NCBI GenBank assembly: GCA_035942915.1
Contig: DASZCR010000002.1
Span: forward strand, 1 to 34,312
Reading direction: 5' to 3'
Source of the DNA: DASZCR01 sp035942915
GTDB lineage: Bacteria; Acidobacteriota; Blastocatellia; Pyrinomonadales; Pyrinomonadaceae
Length of the DNA stretch: 34,312 nt
In this document: one piece after another, positions 7,758 through 15,620 of the stretch
Layout: every line of letters begins with the position of its first letter
How positions within the stretch are numbered: the first letter of the stretch is position 1
The notes under the pieces: generated by a model
The model's input: the letters and a program-made list of their open reading frames with translations, nothing else
Told to the model about the DNA's origin: nothing
Databases searched by the model: none
Translations under genes and position numbers: made by a program

Positions 7758-8126
7758 CTATTCTTCGTCTTCGTTGAGCAGCCCTCGCTCCTGCAAGTCC
7801 TGACATTTGACGCAGTAGCGCGCCCAGGGCACGGCGTCGAGCCGTTTTTCCTGCACGGCCTCACCGCAGTTGACGCATTCGCCGTAATCGCCCCCCTCGA
7901 CGCGCTTGAGTGCTTCGTCAATCAGTTCGAGCAGACGCCGGTCGTTGGCCGACATCGAAATCAGCAGTTCCTTCGTGTACGCGTTGGCAGCCATGTCGGC
8001 CGGGTCTTGAGTCGCTTCGGCGTCGCGCTCGCGGCTCGACATCTCGGCCTCGGTCACCTGACTGAACAGGGATTCGCGCCGCTCCAACAGACGATCACGG
8101 TATGTCTTAACTTTCCTCTTATCCAT
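7758..8126 (-). CDS. DksA/TraR family zinc-finger transcription factor
   Basis: 122 aa. A coiled-coil N-terminal half (about 5-75, heptad Leu/Arg/Glu with DPAD at 41-44) is followed by a four-Cys zinc finger C84-x2-C87 ... C105-x2-C108 (GECVNCGE and YCVKCQ). Family members bind the RNA polymerase secondary channel and modulate stringent-response promoters, including ribosomal ones. An acidic coiled-coil tip motif DPADMA is present, but I cannot say whether it is a true DksA or one of the shorter YocK/TraR-like paralogues. The SD GGAGGG lies rather far (about 12 nt) from the ATG. It is monocistronic, with its own terminator. Confidence 0.85.
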   Translation of the reverse strand: MDKRKVKTYRDRLLERRESLFSQVTEAEMSSRERDAEATQDPADMAANAYTKELLISMSANDRRLLELIDEALKRVEGGDYGECVNCGEAVQEKRLDAVPWARYCVKCQDLQERGLLNEDEE

Positions 8127-8293
8127 CTTCGATGATTCCCTCCGCCCTCTTGTCTAAATTTCTTTCAATACGATTCTCTGACGAGAGCCGTTCCTTCAAA
8201 TCTCCCAACTTCGAAGGCCGCGCACCCGAAGCGCGCGTTAATCGTCATCAGATGCCCGCACGCCTTCCCGCGTTCGCCTCTCGAAGCGCACTT

Positions 8294-9274
8294 TCAAACC
8301 TCTTCGTTGCGTCGCCTGCCATCTCGTTCGACTGCGGCCGACCCGGCCGCCTGCGACGCGTAGCGCGCCAACTTCTCGTAGAGGTTTTTGCGGCTGATGC
8401 CGAGCAGGCGCGCCGCCTCCGACTTGTTGCCGCGCGTCTCTGCGAGCGTCTCGCGGACGTAATCGGCTTCTAGTTCCGCGAGCGTCGGACGCCTGCCGCG
8501 TCGGCGCTCGGCTGCGACGGCCGCGCTCCTGACCGCCTCCGGCAAATCGGCCGCCGTGATGCGCGCACCTTCCGAAACAATGACGGCGCGCTCGACGACG
8601 TTCGCCAACTCGCGCACGTTGCCCGGAAACTCGTACTCCTGCAAAAGCGCCAGCGCATCGGGCGCAAGCCCCGTAGCGCGTCGGCCGTGCTTGGCCGCAT
8701 AGACGCGGACGAAACGCTCGGCCAACGGTCGCACGTCCTCGCGTCGTTCGCGCAACGGCGCGACGTGGATGCGGACGACGTTCAGACGATAGAAGAGGTC
8801 TTCGCGGAAGGCGCGCCGCCCGACCGCCTCTTCTAAATCGACGTTCGTCAGAGCGACGAGCCGCGCATCGACGCGAATCGTCCGCCGCCCGCCGAGCCGC
8901 TCGAATTCGCGCCGCTCGATGACGCGCAGGAGTTTCGCCTGCGCATCGGTCGAGAGATGTGCAATCTCGTCGAGGACGAGTGTGCCCTTGTGCGCCGCTT
9001 CGAGCCGTCCCGGTTTGGCCGCGCCCGCGCCCGTGAACGCGCCGCGCTCGAAACCGAACAACTCTGCTTCGAGCAACTCGCGTGGCAACGCGGCGCAGTC
9101 TATTCGGACGAACTCGCCTGCCGCGCGCGGCGAGTGCGCGTGGATGTATGCCGCGAGCGCATCTTTGCCGACGCCCGACTCGCCCGTGACGAGCACGTTC
9201 GCGTCAGTCGCGGCGACGCGCCCCGCCAGACGCAGGGCTTCGCGCATCGCCTCGGACTGCGCGACAATCTCCAT
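8294..9274 (-). CDS. Sigma-54-dependent activator, AAA+ and Fis-type HTH without a receiver domain
   Basis: 326 aa from the ATG at 9274 (a GTG three bases upstream would add one residue). Walker A GESGVGKD is at 31-38, an intact GAFTGA sigma-54 contact loop at 78-83, Walker B VLDEIAH at 100-106, and REDLFYRLN in the arginine-finger region. A C-terminal Fis-like HTH is at 279-302 (NKSEAARLLGISRKNLYEKL). There is no N-terminal receiver, PAS or GAF domain, so it may be constitutively active or controlled by a partner. Its ATG overlaps the rsfS stop codon (TGATG), which implies translational coupling to rsfS-nadD-obgE. Targets are unknown. Confidence 0.9.
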   Translation of the reverse strand: MEIVAQSEAMREALRLAGRVAATDANVLVTGESGVGKDALAAYIHAHSPRAAGEFVRIDCAALPRELLEAELFGFERGAFTGAGAAKPGRLEAAHKGTLVLDEIAHLSTDAQAKLLRVIERREFERLGGRRTIRVDARLVALTNVDLEEAVGRRAFREDLFYRLNVVRIHVAPLRERREDVRPLAERFVRVYAAKHGRRATGLAPDALALLQEYEFPGNVRELANVVERAVIVSEGARITAADLPEAVRSAAVAAERRRGRRPTLAELEADYVRETLAETRGNKSEAARLLGISRKNLYEKLARYASQAAGSAAVERDGRRRNEEV

Positions 9275-9843
9275 CACCGCTCGCTTCTCAAAGAACTGTC
9301 GTCGCCGTCTGCGTTGCCGCGACCGTCGCCCCCTTCGCTCGTCCCGGCCAACTCACCGGGCAGTGGTACACGTGCCGCCTCTCGCCAGAGCCTTTCGAGG
9401 TCGTAGAAGCGACGCGCCTTATCCTCGAAGATGTGGAAGATAAAATCGCCGTAATCCAACAGCACCCACTCGGCCGCGTTGTAGCCTTCGACGCGTAGCG
9501 CGCGACTGCCGAGCGTCTTCAACTGCTCGACGACGGCATCCGCAATCGCCTGCACCTGCCGCTGGTTTGTGCCCGATGCGATGAGGAAGAAGTCCGTGAA
9601 GCTGGCGACAGCGCGCAGGTCGAGGGCGATGAGGTCGAGCGCCTTCCTGTCGCTCGCCGCATGGAGAGCCGCAAGCATCCGCTCATCAAGCCCTTCATCT
9701 TCTGCGGCGGGCGAGTTGACTGTGGCAGCCGTTTCGGTCGGCTGTTCGACCTGTGCTTCTTCGGCGTCGCGCGCCGCGCGCTCACGCTGCGCGCTACCCG
9801 CGCGCTTCGTCTTGGCTTCCGGCCTCGAAGGATTCTGTTTCAT
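9274..9843 (-). CDS. rsfS: Ribosomal silencing factor RsfS
   Basis: 189 aa from the ATG at 9843; the open frame runs further upstream, but only as an antifamily extension over nadD. The conserved domain is about residues 53-157: LDLIALDLRAVASFTDFFLIASG, then VEGYNAAEWVLLDYGDFIFHIF and YDLERLW. RsfS binds uL14 and blocks subunit joining in starvation. A 50-residue Ala/Glu/Arg-rich N-terminal tail and a Gly/Asp/Ser-rich C-terminal tail are additions. The start overlaps the nadD 3' end by 50 nt, and the stop overlaps the AAA+ gene start. Its partner L14 (rplN) lies in the same window at 26424. Confidence 0.9.
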   Translation of the reverse strand: MKQNPSRPEAKTKRAGSAQRERAARDAEEAQVEQPTETAATVNSPAAEDEGLDERMLAALHAASDRKALDLIALDLRAVASFTDFFLIASGTNQRQVQAIADAVVEQLKTLGSRALRVEGYNAAEWVLLDYGDFIFHIFEDKARRFYDLERLWREAARVPLPGELAGTSEGGDGRGNADGDDSSLRSER

Positions 9844-10528
9844 GTGTGTTTCTGTAAAGCCTGTATTTCCTGATAAAGTCGGCCACTTCGGGCGCGACGA
9901 ACCTTTCCAGCATCTCGCTCGCCGCGCCCTTTCGCACGGCCTCGCGGATGGCCGTAGCCGAGACATCCAACTCGACCGCGTCGGTCAAGTAAATCTTCCG
10001 GCCTTCTTCGCGCGCCAGTTCGCGCTCAACCGTTTCGCGCGTCGCGCCTCTCACGTCTACGATGCGCTCGCGCACGGCTTCCGTCACGTGCGAGGCGTCC
10101 AACTCATAACCGGGTCGCGTGACGACGATGTGCTCCGCCATTTCGAGCACGCGCTCCCACTCGCGCCACGTCCTTATCTCCGTCCAAGAGTCCGCGCCCA
10201 TCACGAAGAACAGCCGCGCCTCGCGTCCGAGCGTCTCCTGCAAACGCCCCAGCGTCTCGACCGTGTAGGGGCGCTCCGGCGCGTCCAACTCGATTGAGGA
10301 GACGCGAAAGCGCGGCTCGTTCTGCGTCGCCAGCGCGAGCATCGCATAGCGTTGCAGCGCGGGCGTGACCTTCCGGTCGCGCTTGTGCGGCGCGACGTGC
10401 GCCGGGATGAACAACACCTCGTCGAGCGCGAACAACTCCGAGAGGTTGCGTGCAACCGACGTGTGCCCCGTATGGACGGGGTCGAAGCTGCCGCCGTAGA
10501 GGGCAATCCGCTTGACGACGCCGCTCAT
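9794..10528 (-). CDS. nadD: Nicotinate-nucleotide adenylyltransferase
   Basis: 244 aa. It is a nucleotidyltransferase with the N-terminal GGSFDPVHTGH motif (12-22), the GADSW substrate motif at 111-115 and a degenerate ISSTxIR motif as VSATAIR (189-195). It makes deamido-NAD from NaMN and ATP. A roughly 18-residue tail after the usual FIRKYRLYR end overlaps rsfS. The ATG overlaps the obgE stop as ATGA (10525-10528), so translation is probably coupled. The obgE-nadD-rsfS order is a well-known arrangement and supports all three calls. Confidence 0.94.
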   Translation of the reverse strand: MSGVVKRIALYGGSFDPVHTGHTSVARNLSELFALDEVLFIPAHVAPHKRDRKVTPALQRYAMLALATQNEPRFRVSSIELDAPERPYTVETLGRLQETLGREARLFFVMGADSWTEIRTWREWERVLEMAEHIVVTRPGYELDASHVTEAVRERIVDVRGATRETVERELAREEGRKIYLTDAVELDVSATAIREAVRKGAASEMLERFVAPEVADFIRKYRLYRNTHETESFEAGSQDEARG

Positions 10529-11589
10529 CCTTCCGCGTTGCTCTCGGCCACGAACGACGCGCCTGACGCCGTCCGAGCGCGTCTCTCATGCTCCAACTCA
10601 TCGAGCTTCCGCGCGACCCGATGCACAAGCTCGTCAACGCCCCGCCTCGTCGCCGAAGAGATTTCATAAAACTCGCGTCCGTCCCCACGCGCGCGCTCAC
10701 GCAGACGCTCAAGACGCTCCGGCTCGTCGAGCGCGTCAAGCTTCGTCGCCACGACCAGTTGCGGGCGCGCCGCCAGCCGCTCGTCGTAAGCGGCCAACTC
10801 CCTGTTTATCGTCTCGTAGTCTTCAACCGCGTCGCGCCCCGACACGGACGAGACATCGACGAGATGCAGCAGCAACTTCGTCCGTTCCAGATGGCGCAGG
10901 AAACGGTCGCCCAAGCCCGCGCCCTCGTGCGCGCCTTCGATGAGGCCGGGGATATCTGCGACGACGAAGGTGCGATAATCGCCGAGGTCAACCACGCCGA
11001 GATGCGGCTCCAGCGTCGTGAAAGGATAGTCTGCAATCTTCGGCTTGGCGGCGGAGATGGTCGAGATGAGTGTGGACTTGCCCGCGTTCGGGAAACCGAC
11101 GAGGCCGACATCCGCGAGCAGTTTGAGTTCGAGTTGCAGTTCGCGCTCTTCGCCGGGGCTGCCCTCCTGATGATAGCGCGGCGCGCGATTGGTCGAGGTG
11201 GCGAAGTGGGAATTGCCGAAGCCTCCGCGTCCGCCTTTGGCGGCGAGCCAGCGCTGGCCTTCTTCAGAGAGGTCGCAGTAGAACTCGCCCGTCTCGCCGT
11301 CGAAGACCTGCGTGCCGAGCGGCACGCGCACAATCACGTCTGCGCCCTCTCGCCCGTAACGGTTCGAGCCTTCGCCGTGACGGCCGCGCTCGGCCGTGTG
11401 CTCAGGGTTATAGCGCAGGTGCAGGAGCGTGTTGAGGGAAGAATCTGCTTCGAGCCACACGTCGCCGCCGCGCCCACCGTCGCCGCCGGAGGGGCCGCCG
11501 CGCGGCACAAACTTCTCGCGCCGGAAGGCAGTCACGCCATTGCCGCCGTGACCGCCGCGCACGCGAATCTTGACCCGGTCGATGAACAA
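10525..11589 (-). CDS. obgE: GTPase Obg/CgtA
   Basis: 354 aa. A glycine-rich Obg fold spans residues 1-158 (GGxGG repeats). A GTPase domain follows with G1 GFPNAGKS (165-172), G3 DIPGLIEGA (212-220) and G4 TKLD (282-285, where the textbook form is NKxD). It acts in 50S maturation and stress signalling. The start codon is TTG at 11587-11589; it is chosen because MFIDRVKIRV aligns with the conserved Obg N-terminus and no ATG is nearby. The SD is weak. The gene follows the rplU-rpmA terminator and leads the nadD-rsfS-AAA+ unit. Confidence 0.94.
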   Translation of the reverse strand: MFIDRVKIRVRGGHGGNGVTAFRREKFVPRGGPSGGDGGRGGDVWLEADSSLNTLLHLRYNPEHTAERGRHGEGSNRYGREGADVIVRVPLGTQVFDGETGEFYCDLSEEGQRWLAAKGGRGGFGNSHFATSTNRAPRYHQEGSPGEERELQLELKLLADVGLVGFPNAGKSTLISTISAAKPKIADYPFTTLEPHLGVVDLGDYRTFVVADIPGLIEGAHEGAGLGDRFLRHLERTKLLLHLVDVSSVSGRDAVEDYETINRELAAYDERLAARPQLVVATKLDALDEPERLERLRERARGDGREFYEISSATRRGVDELVHRVARKLDELEHERRARTASGASFVAESNAEG

Positions 11590-11601
11590 GTTCGGTCTCT
11601 A

Positions 11602-11654
11602 AAAATCCAAATGACGCCCGTCGCTTGCTTAAAGGCACTCGGCGCGGGCGTCAT
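11602..11654 (-). terminator. Terminator after rplU-rpmA
   Basis: Stem ATGACGCCCG (11611-11620) / CGGGCGTCAT (11645-11654), followed on the minus strand by TTTGGATTTTTAG. It sits 31 bp past the rpmA stop and just before obgE. The tail is broken by GGA, so partial read-through into obgE is possible. Confidence 0.75.
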
Positions 11655-11685
11655 CTCAAGAACAGAAGCGTTCGGCTCTGCGAGA

Positions 11686-11988
11686 CTATGCAGCGACCGC
11701 TGGCGGAGCGTCCTCCGGCATCGGCGCGGCGGCCACCTCCGGATAGACGCTGATGAACTTGCCCTGGCGTCCCTTGTCCTCGAACTTCACGACGCCGTCA
11801 ATCAGAGAGAACAGCGTGTCGTCTTTGCCGCGCCCGACGTTCTTGCCCGGCTTCCACTTCGTTCCGCGCTGGCGCGCCAGAATGTTGCCGCCGAGCACGC
11901 GCTCGCCGCCGAATTTCTTGAGTCCGAGTCTCTGCGCTGCCGAGTCACGGCCGTTGCGCGACGAACCCACACCTTTTTTATGTGCCAT
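11686..11988 (-). CDS. rpmA: 50S ribosomal protein L27 (bL27)
   Basis: 100 aa. It has the canonical N-terminus MAHKKGVGSSRNGRDS, which reaches the peptidyl-transferase centre, with no cleavable Firmicutes-type leader. GGNILARQRGTKWKPG and the KFEDKG region follow. A 14-residue Ala/Pro-rich tail (AAAPMPEDAPPAVAA) is extra. The SD GAGGTT lies upstream of the ATG. It is 20 bp downstream of rplU in the usual rplU-rpmA operon. Confidence 0.96.
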   Translation of the reverse strand: MAHKKGVGSSRNGRDSAAQRLGLKKFGGERVLGGNILARQRGTKWKPGKNVGRGKDDTLFSLIDGVVKFEDKGRQGKFISVYPEVAAAPMPEDAPPAVAA

Positions 11989-12008
11989 AACTAAAACCTC
12001 TGGAACTG

Positions 12009-12317
12009 TTAGCCGATGGAATCAATCTTGACGGTCGTGTAGTTCTGCCGGTGTCCCTGCGTGCGCTTGTACTGCTTGCGCCGCTTCTTCTTGAAGACGA
12101 TGACCTTCTCGCCCCGGCCGTGCTCGACGACCGTCGCGGCCACGCGTGCGCCCTCGACGAGCGGCGCGCCGACTCTCACACCGTCAGGCGTGCCGACGAC
12201 GAGCGCCTCCAACTCGACCGCTTCACCGGCCTGCTTGTCGATGGAAGGGACGCGCACGGTCGCGCCCTCTTCGACGCGAAACTGCTTGCCGCCCGACCTG
12301 ATGATTGCGTAAGCCAT
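12009..12317 (-). CDS. rplU: 50S ribosomal protein L21 (bL21)
   Basis: 102 aa. It starts at the ATG of MAYAIIRSGGKQF, which has AGGAG 9 nt upstream; the open frame continues upstream without family support. The C-terminal signature KKKRRKQYKRTQGHRQ, which binds 23S rRNA, is intact. It is the first gene of rplU-rpmA, driven by the promoter at 12373-12401 and preceded by a hairpin leader. Confidence 0.96.
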   Translation of the reverse strand: MAYAIIRSGGKQFRVEEGATVRVPSIDKQAGEAVELEALVVGTPDGVRVGAPLVEGARVAATVVEHGRGEKVIVFKKKRRKQYKRTQGHRQNYTTVKIDSIG

Positions 12318-12340
12318 GATTTTTACTCCTTCAGCCTCTA

Positions 12341-12357
12341 GGCAAGCCCTACTTGCC
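12341..12357 (-). promoter_or_regulatory. Leader hairpin upstream of rplU
   Basis: On the minus strand GGCAAG-TAGGG-CTTGCC forms a 6-bp stem with a 5-nt loop between the promoter and the rplU SD. Autoregulatory L21 leader RNAs are known in several bacterial groups; whether this hairpin belongs to one is inference from position and shape. Confidence 0.45.
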
Positions 12358-12372
12358 GCAGAAAAGTCGTTT

Positions 12373-12401
12373 ATTATAAAGGCCCTACGGGAAACAGTCA
12401 A
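12373..12401 (-). promoter_or_regulatory. Strong sigma-70 promoter for rplU-rpmA
   Basis: -35 TTGACT (12396-12401), a 17-bp spacer and a perfect -10 TATAAT (12373-12378) on the minus strand. This is the closest match to consensus I found in the window. It predicts a leader of about 50 nt that holds the hairpin at 12341-12357. Confidence 0.85.
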
Positions 12402-12440
12402 ACGCCCGCAGGCGACGCGTCCCACCCCCCGCGCGGCGGC

Positions 12441-13802
12441 CTATTTCGAGCCATTACGACGCTCGAAAAACTGCTCCATAAACTTCGTCGAATACTCTCC
12501 GGCGCGGAAATACGGGTCGTCCATAATCGCCAGATGGAGCGGAATCGTCGTCTTGATGCCTTCGACCACCATCGCTTCGAGCGCGCGGCGCATGCGCGCA
12601 ATCGCCAACTCGCGCGTGCGCGCCAGCACTATCAGCTTGCCTATCATCGAGTCGTAGAAAGGCGGCACGTAGTAGCCGGGATAAGCCGCCGTATCGACTC
12701 TCACGCCGGGGCCGCCCGGCAGGTTAAAGGCCGTAATCAAACCCGGCGACGGCGCGAACGTCTCAGGGTTCTCGGCGTTGATGCGACACTCGATGGCGTG
12801 GCCCCGGATGTCTACGTCCTCCTGCTTGTAGCCGAGCGGCTCCCCTTCGGCGACGAGAATCTGATTACGCACGATGTCGAGCAGCGTGACCATCTCCGTC
12901 ACGGGATGCTCGACCTGAACGCGCGTGTTCATCTCCATGAAGTAGAAACGCTCGTCCTCGTCCAGCAGAAACTCGATGGTTCCGGCGTTCGAGTAGCCGA
13001 CGCGCTTACAGGCCTCGACGGCGGCCTCGCCCATGCGCGCACGCAATTCCGGCGTCAGGACGGGCGAGGGCGCTTCTTCGAGTAGCTTCTGATGGCGGCG
13101 TTGGATGGAGCAGTCGCGCTCGCCGAGGTGGATGCAGTTGCCGTGCTCGTCTGCGAGCACCTGTATCTCGATGTGGCGCGGCCGTTCGATGTAGCGTTCG
13201 ATGTAGATGTCGCCGTTCTTGAAGGCGGCGGCCGCTTCGTTCGAGGCCGTCTGCATGGCGGGGCCGAGTTCTTCCTCGGTGCGGACGATACGCATGCCGC
13301 GTCCGCCGCCGCCCGCCGCCGCTTTGACGATGACCGGATAACCAATCTCGCGTGCGAGCGAGAGCGCCTCATCTTCCGAGGTGAGCGGGTCGGGACTGCC
13401 CGGAAGAATCGGCAACCCGGCCTCCTTCATCGCCCGACGCGCCTCCACCTTGTCGCCCATCATCCTAATCACGCCTGCGCGCGGCCCGATGAACTTGATG
13501 TTGCACGCCTCACAGATTTCGGCGAAGTAGGCCGACTCGGCGAGGAAGCCGTAGCCCGGATGGATGGCATCGACGTTGGTAATCTCGGCGGCGGCGATGA
13601 CCGAAGGAATGTTCAGGTAGCTCTGCGCAGACGGCGCGCGGCCGATGCAGATGGCCTCGTCTGCGAAGCGGACGTGGAGCGAGTCGCGGTCGGCCTCGCT
13701 GTGGACGGCGACGGTGCGGATGCCCATCTCCTTGCACGTCCAGATGATGCGACACGCGATTTCGCCGCGATTGGCAATCAGAATTTTGCGAAATTTACTC
13801 AT
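12441..13802 (-). CDS. accC: Biotin carboxylase subunit of acetyl-CoA carboxylase
   Basis: 453 aa. It starts at MSKFRKILIANRGEIA; the open frame extends 33 codons upstream only because the repeat arm is stop-free. ATP-grasp features include the glycine loop AAAGGGGRGM (161-170), ERDCSIQRRHQK (228-239) and EMNTRVQVEHPVTE (290-303). It carboxylates biotin on AccB using ATP and bicarbonate, the first step of fatty-acid synthesis. There is no visible SD: the ATG follows palindrome 3 by only a few bases (CACTCTATTATG). It is co-directional with and directly downstream of accB. Confidence 0.95.
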   Translation of the reverse strand: MSKFRKILIANRGEIACRIIWTCKEMGIRTVAVHSEADRDSLHVRFADEAICIGRAPSAQSYLNIPSVIAAAEITNVDAIHPGYGFLAESAYFAEICEACNIKFIGPRAGVIRMMGDKVEARRAMKEAGLPILPGSPDPLTSEDEALSLAREIGYPVIVKAAAGGGGRGMRIVRTEEELGPAMQTASNEAAAAFKNGDIYIERYIERPRHIEIQVLADEHGNCIHLGERDCSIQRRHQKLLEEAPSPVLTPELRARMGEAAVEACKRVGYSNAGTIEFLLDEDERFYFMEMNTRVQVEHPVTEMVTLLDIVRNQILVAEGEPLGYKQEDVDIRGHAIECRINAENPETFAPSPGLITAFNLPGGPGVRVDTAAYPGYYVPPFYDSMIGKLIVLARTRELAIARMRRALEAMVVEGIKTTIPLHLAIMDDPYFRAGEYSTKFMEQFFERRNGSK

Positions 13803-13808
13803 AATAGA

Positions 13809-13950
13809 GTGATAGGTGATAGGTGATGGGTGATAAGTAGAGAGTGATAGGTGATGGGTGATGGGTGATAAGACAAGAAGTATTTTCCTATCACCTATCA
13901 CCCATCACTCTTCACCTTCTGCCTATCACCTATCACCCATCACCTATTAC
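13809..13950. repeat. Heptad palindrome 3 (composite, between accB and accC)
   Basis: The longest copy. The left arm has two heptad blocks split by AAGTAGAGAG. The core is ACAAGAAGTATTTTC. The right arm has two blocks split by CTTCACCTTCTGC. The nested layout suggests one element within another. The accB stop codon TAA (13947-13949) falls in the end unit (GTAATAG on the minus strand). The other end lies 6 bp from the accC start. Confidence 0.9.
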
Positions 13951-14705
13951 TTCTTAATCCCGAAGAGCGGTTGACCGTACTCGACCGGCTGGCCGTTCTC
14001 GACGTAGATTTTCTCGACGACGCCGGTCGTCTCGGCCTGTATCTCGTTCATCAGTTTCATCGCCTCGATGATGCAGACGATGGTGTCCGGTTCGACGTGG
14101 CTGCCCTGTTTGACGAACGGCTCGGCGGTCGGCGAGGGCGAGCGGTAGAACGTGCCGACGATGGGCGAAGGAATGATGTGTAAATCCTCTGCCTTCTCTT
14201 CGGCGCGCGAGGCTTCGGCCGGAGCCGTCGTGGCAGCGGCAGTCGCAGAGGTCGCGGGCGTTGCAGGGGCACTCTCCGGCGCGCGTGCCGGTGCGGCGGC
14301 GGAGGCGTGCGGCGTCTGGAAGCCTTCCGTCGGCGCGGCGGCCTGCTGTAGGGGCATGAGATTGCGGCTCAGCCGGACGCGTATCTCTTCGTTTTCAATC
14401 TCGAACTCGGTCAGGCCGTGCGACGTGAACAAGTCCATCAGGTCGCGCAGTTCCTGCATGTTGAGAGAGTTTTCGTTGCGGCGCGATGCGCCCTGTGGCG
14501 AGGAGGAGGATGACTGTCCGTGACGCCTGCGACCGTGACGCCCGCCGCCACCACCACCGCCGCCGGAGCGGCCTCTGCTTGCGCTGCCCGCTTCGCCACC
14601 TGCCGAAGCGTTGCGTTCTCCCTGCGACGCGCGCGCGCCTTCTCTGTTGTTCTGTTCCTGTCCCGCCGAGGGCGTTTGCTGCTGCGCCTGTTCTTTCTCG
14701 CTCAT
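13947..14705 (-). CDS. accB: Biotin carboxyl carrier protein of acetyl-CoA carboxylase
   Basis: 252 aa from the ATG MSEKEQ; a TTG 15 codons upstream is also in frame. The C-terminal biotinyl domain (about 175-252) has EAMKLM with the biotinylated K217 and the flanking IVGTFYRSPSP thumb region. The N-terminal motif MQELRDLMDLFTSHGLTEFEIE is the usual BCCP start but is displaced by an 80-residue Gly/Arg/Ser/Gln-rich insertion at the N-terminus (poly-Gly about 48-55). An Ala/Pro linker follows. It pairs with accC downstream. The low-complexity basic N-terminus is unusual for BCCP. Confidence 0.93.
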   Translation of the reverse strand: MSEKEQAQQQTPSAGQEQNNREGARASQGERNASAGGEAGSASRGRSGGGGGGGGRHGRRRHGQSSSSSPQGASRRNENSLNMQELRDLMDLFTSHGLTEFEIENEEIRVRLSRNLMPLQQAAAPTEGFQTPHASAAAPARAPESAPATPATSATAAATTAPAEASRAEEKAEDLHIIPSPIVGTFYRSPSPTAEPFVKQGSHVEPDTIVCIIEAMKLMNEIQAETTGVVEKIYVENGQPVEYGQPLFGIKK

Positions 14706-14749
14706 GCTCTTCGCGACTCCGTTTAGTGGGAGAATCTCCAACAACGCCA

Positions 14750-14792
14750 AAGCCCCACAGCCGCTCGCCGAATGGGCGGTTCGATGGGGCTT
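14750..14792 (-). terminator. Possible terminator between rplQ and accB
   Basis: Stem AAGCCCCA (14750-14757) / TGGGGCTT (14785-14792) with an inner CCGC/GCGG pairing, 86 bp past the rplQ stop. The minus-strand tail TTTGGCGTTGTTGG is a poor U-tract, so it may be an attenuator or processing hairpin rather than a full stop. Confidence 0.45.
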
Positions 14793-14877
14793 CGCGCGCC
14801 GTTGGCGAGTCGTGTGGAGAAGGCGGCCATCTGGTTCAAGCCGGACGGCCTGCCCTCTCGTTCGCGTTCACTAACTC

Positions 14878-15540
14878 TTACTCTGTCTCTTGCTCGGCTG
14901 CGGTCGATTCGGTCTTCTTCGAGCGTCGTCCGCCGCGCCCCGCCTTATCGCTATCCTTCGCCGCTTTACCCGAACCGCCGCCCGCATCACCGCCGCCGCC
15001 GCCGCGCGCCGTCTTCTTCTTGCCGGACGTGGCAGGCTTGGCGCGCTTCGCGGCGGCTTGAATGGCCTCGCGCTCGCGCGGGTTGTCAACCAACTCGATG
15101 ATGGCGAGTTCGGCGTTGTCGCCGTCGCGGCGACCGAGTTTGATGATGCGCGTGTAGCCGCCCTGCCTGTCCTTGAAACGCTCGCCGAGTTCGTCGAAGA
15201 GACGCTTGAGGGCGAGGACGCCGGCCGTGCGCGGGGCACGCGGCGCGCCGCGCCGACCCGTCGTCGCCACCTGCTGGCGGTTGCCTGCGTGGAAGAAGCC
15301 TGCGGCCTGTCGGCGCAGGTGGACGGCCTGCACGGCCGCCGTCTCGCCTTCGAGCGTCGTGGCCTTGCGCGAGAGCGTGATGGCGCGCTCGATGAACGGG
15401 CGCAACTCCTTCGCCTTGGGCAGCGTCGTGACGATGCGCTCGTCGCGCGCATTGATGAGCGAGGTTGCCAGATTGCGCAGCATCGACATCCGATGTTCGG
15501 TCGTCCGCCCCAGTTTACGGTGTGCTTTTAAGTGTCGCAT
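14878..15540 (-). CDS. rplQ: 50S ribosomal protein L17 (bL17), extended
   Basis: 220 aa, against about 115-130 in most bacteria. Residues 1-170 hold the L17 core (MRHLKAHRKLGRTTEHRMSMLRNLATSLI, then LFDELGERF and GYTRIIKLGRRDGDNAELAIIELV) with an insertion rich in Arg/Gln around 75-108. Residues 175-220 are a Lys/Gly/Ala tail. It has no clear SD: palindrome 4 ends about 10 bp before the ATG. It is the last gene of the alpha operon. Confidence 0.94.
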   Translation of the reverse strand: MRHLKAHRKLGRTTEHRMSMLRNLATSLINARDERIVTTLPKAKELRPFIERAITLSRKATTLEGETAAVQAVHLRRQAAGFFHAGNRQQVATTGRRGAPRAPRTAGVLALKRLFDELGERFKDRQGGYTRIIKLGRRDGDNAELAIIELVDNPREREAIQAAAKRAKPATSGKKKTARGGGGGDAGGGSGKAAKDSDKAGRGGRRSKKTESTAAEQETE

Positions 15541-15550
15541 AGCTTTAGAG

Positions 15551-15615
15551 GTGATAGGTGATAGGTGGTGGGTGATGGGATAAGAGCTGTTTTCTTATCA
15601 CCTATCACCTATCAC
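15551..15615. repeat. Heptad palindrome 4 (rpoA/rplQ)
   Basis: Left arm GTGATAG-GTGATAG-GTGGTGG-GTGATGG, core GATAAGAGCTGTTTTC, right arm TTATCACC-TATCACC-TATCAC. It occupies nearly the whole rpoA-rplQ gap and leaves no room for a Shine-Dalgarno sequence before rplQ. Confidence 0.92.
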
Positions 15616-15620
15616 TGATG

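Noticed and set aside
9844..9966. Upstream extension of rsfS
   Set aside because: It overlaps conserved nadD coding sequence and has a low-complexity Arg/Ser composition without family support.
13809..13950. CRISPR array
   Set aside because: The units are 7 bp, tandem without spacers, and palindromic about a core; no cas genes are present.
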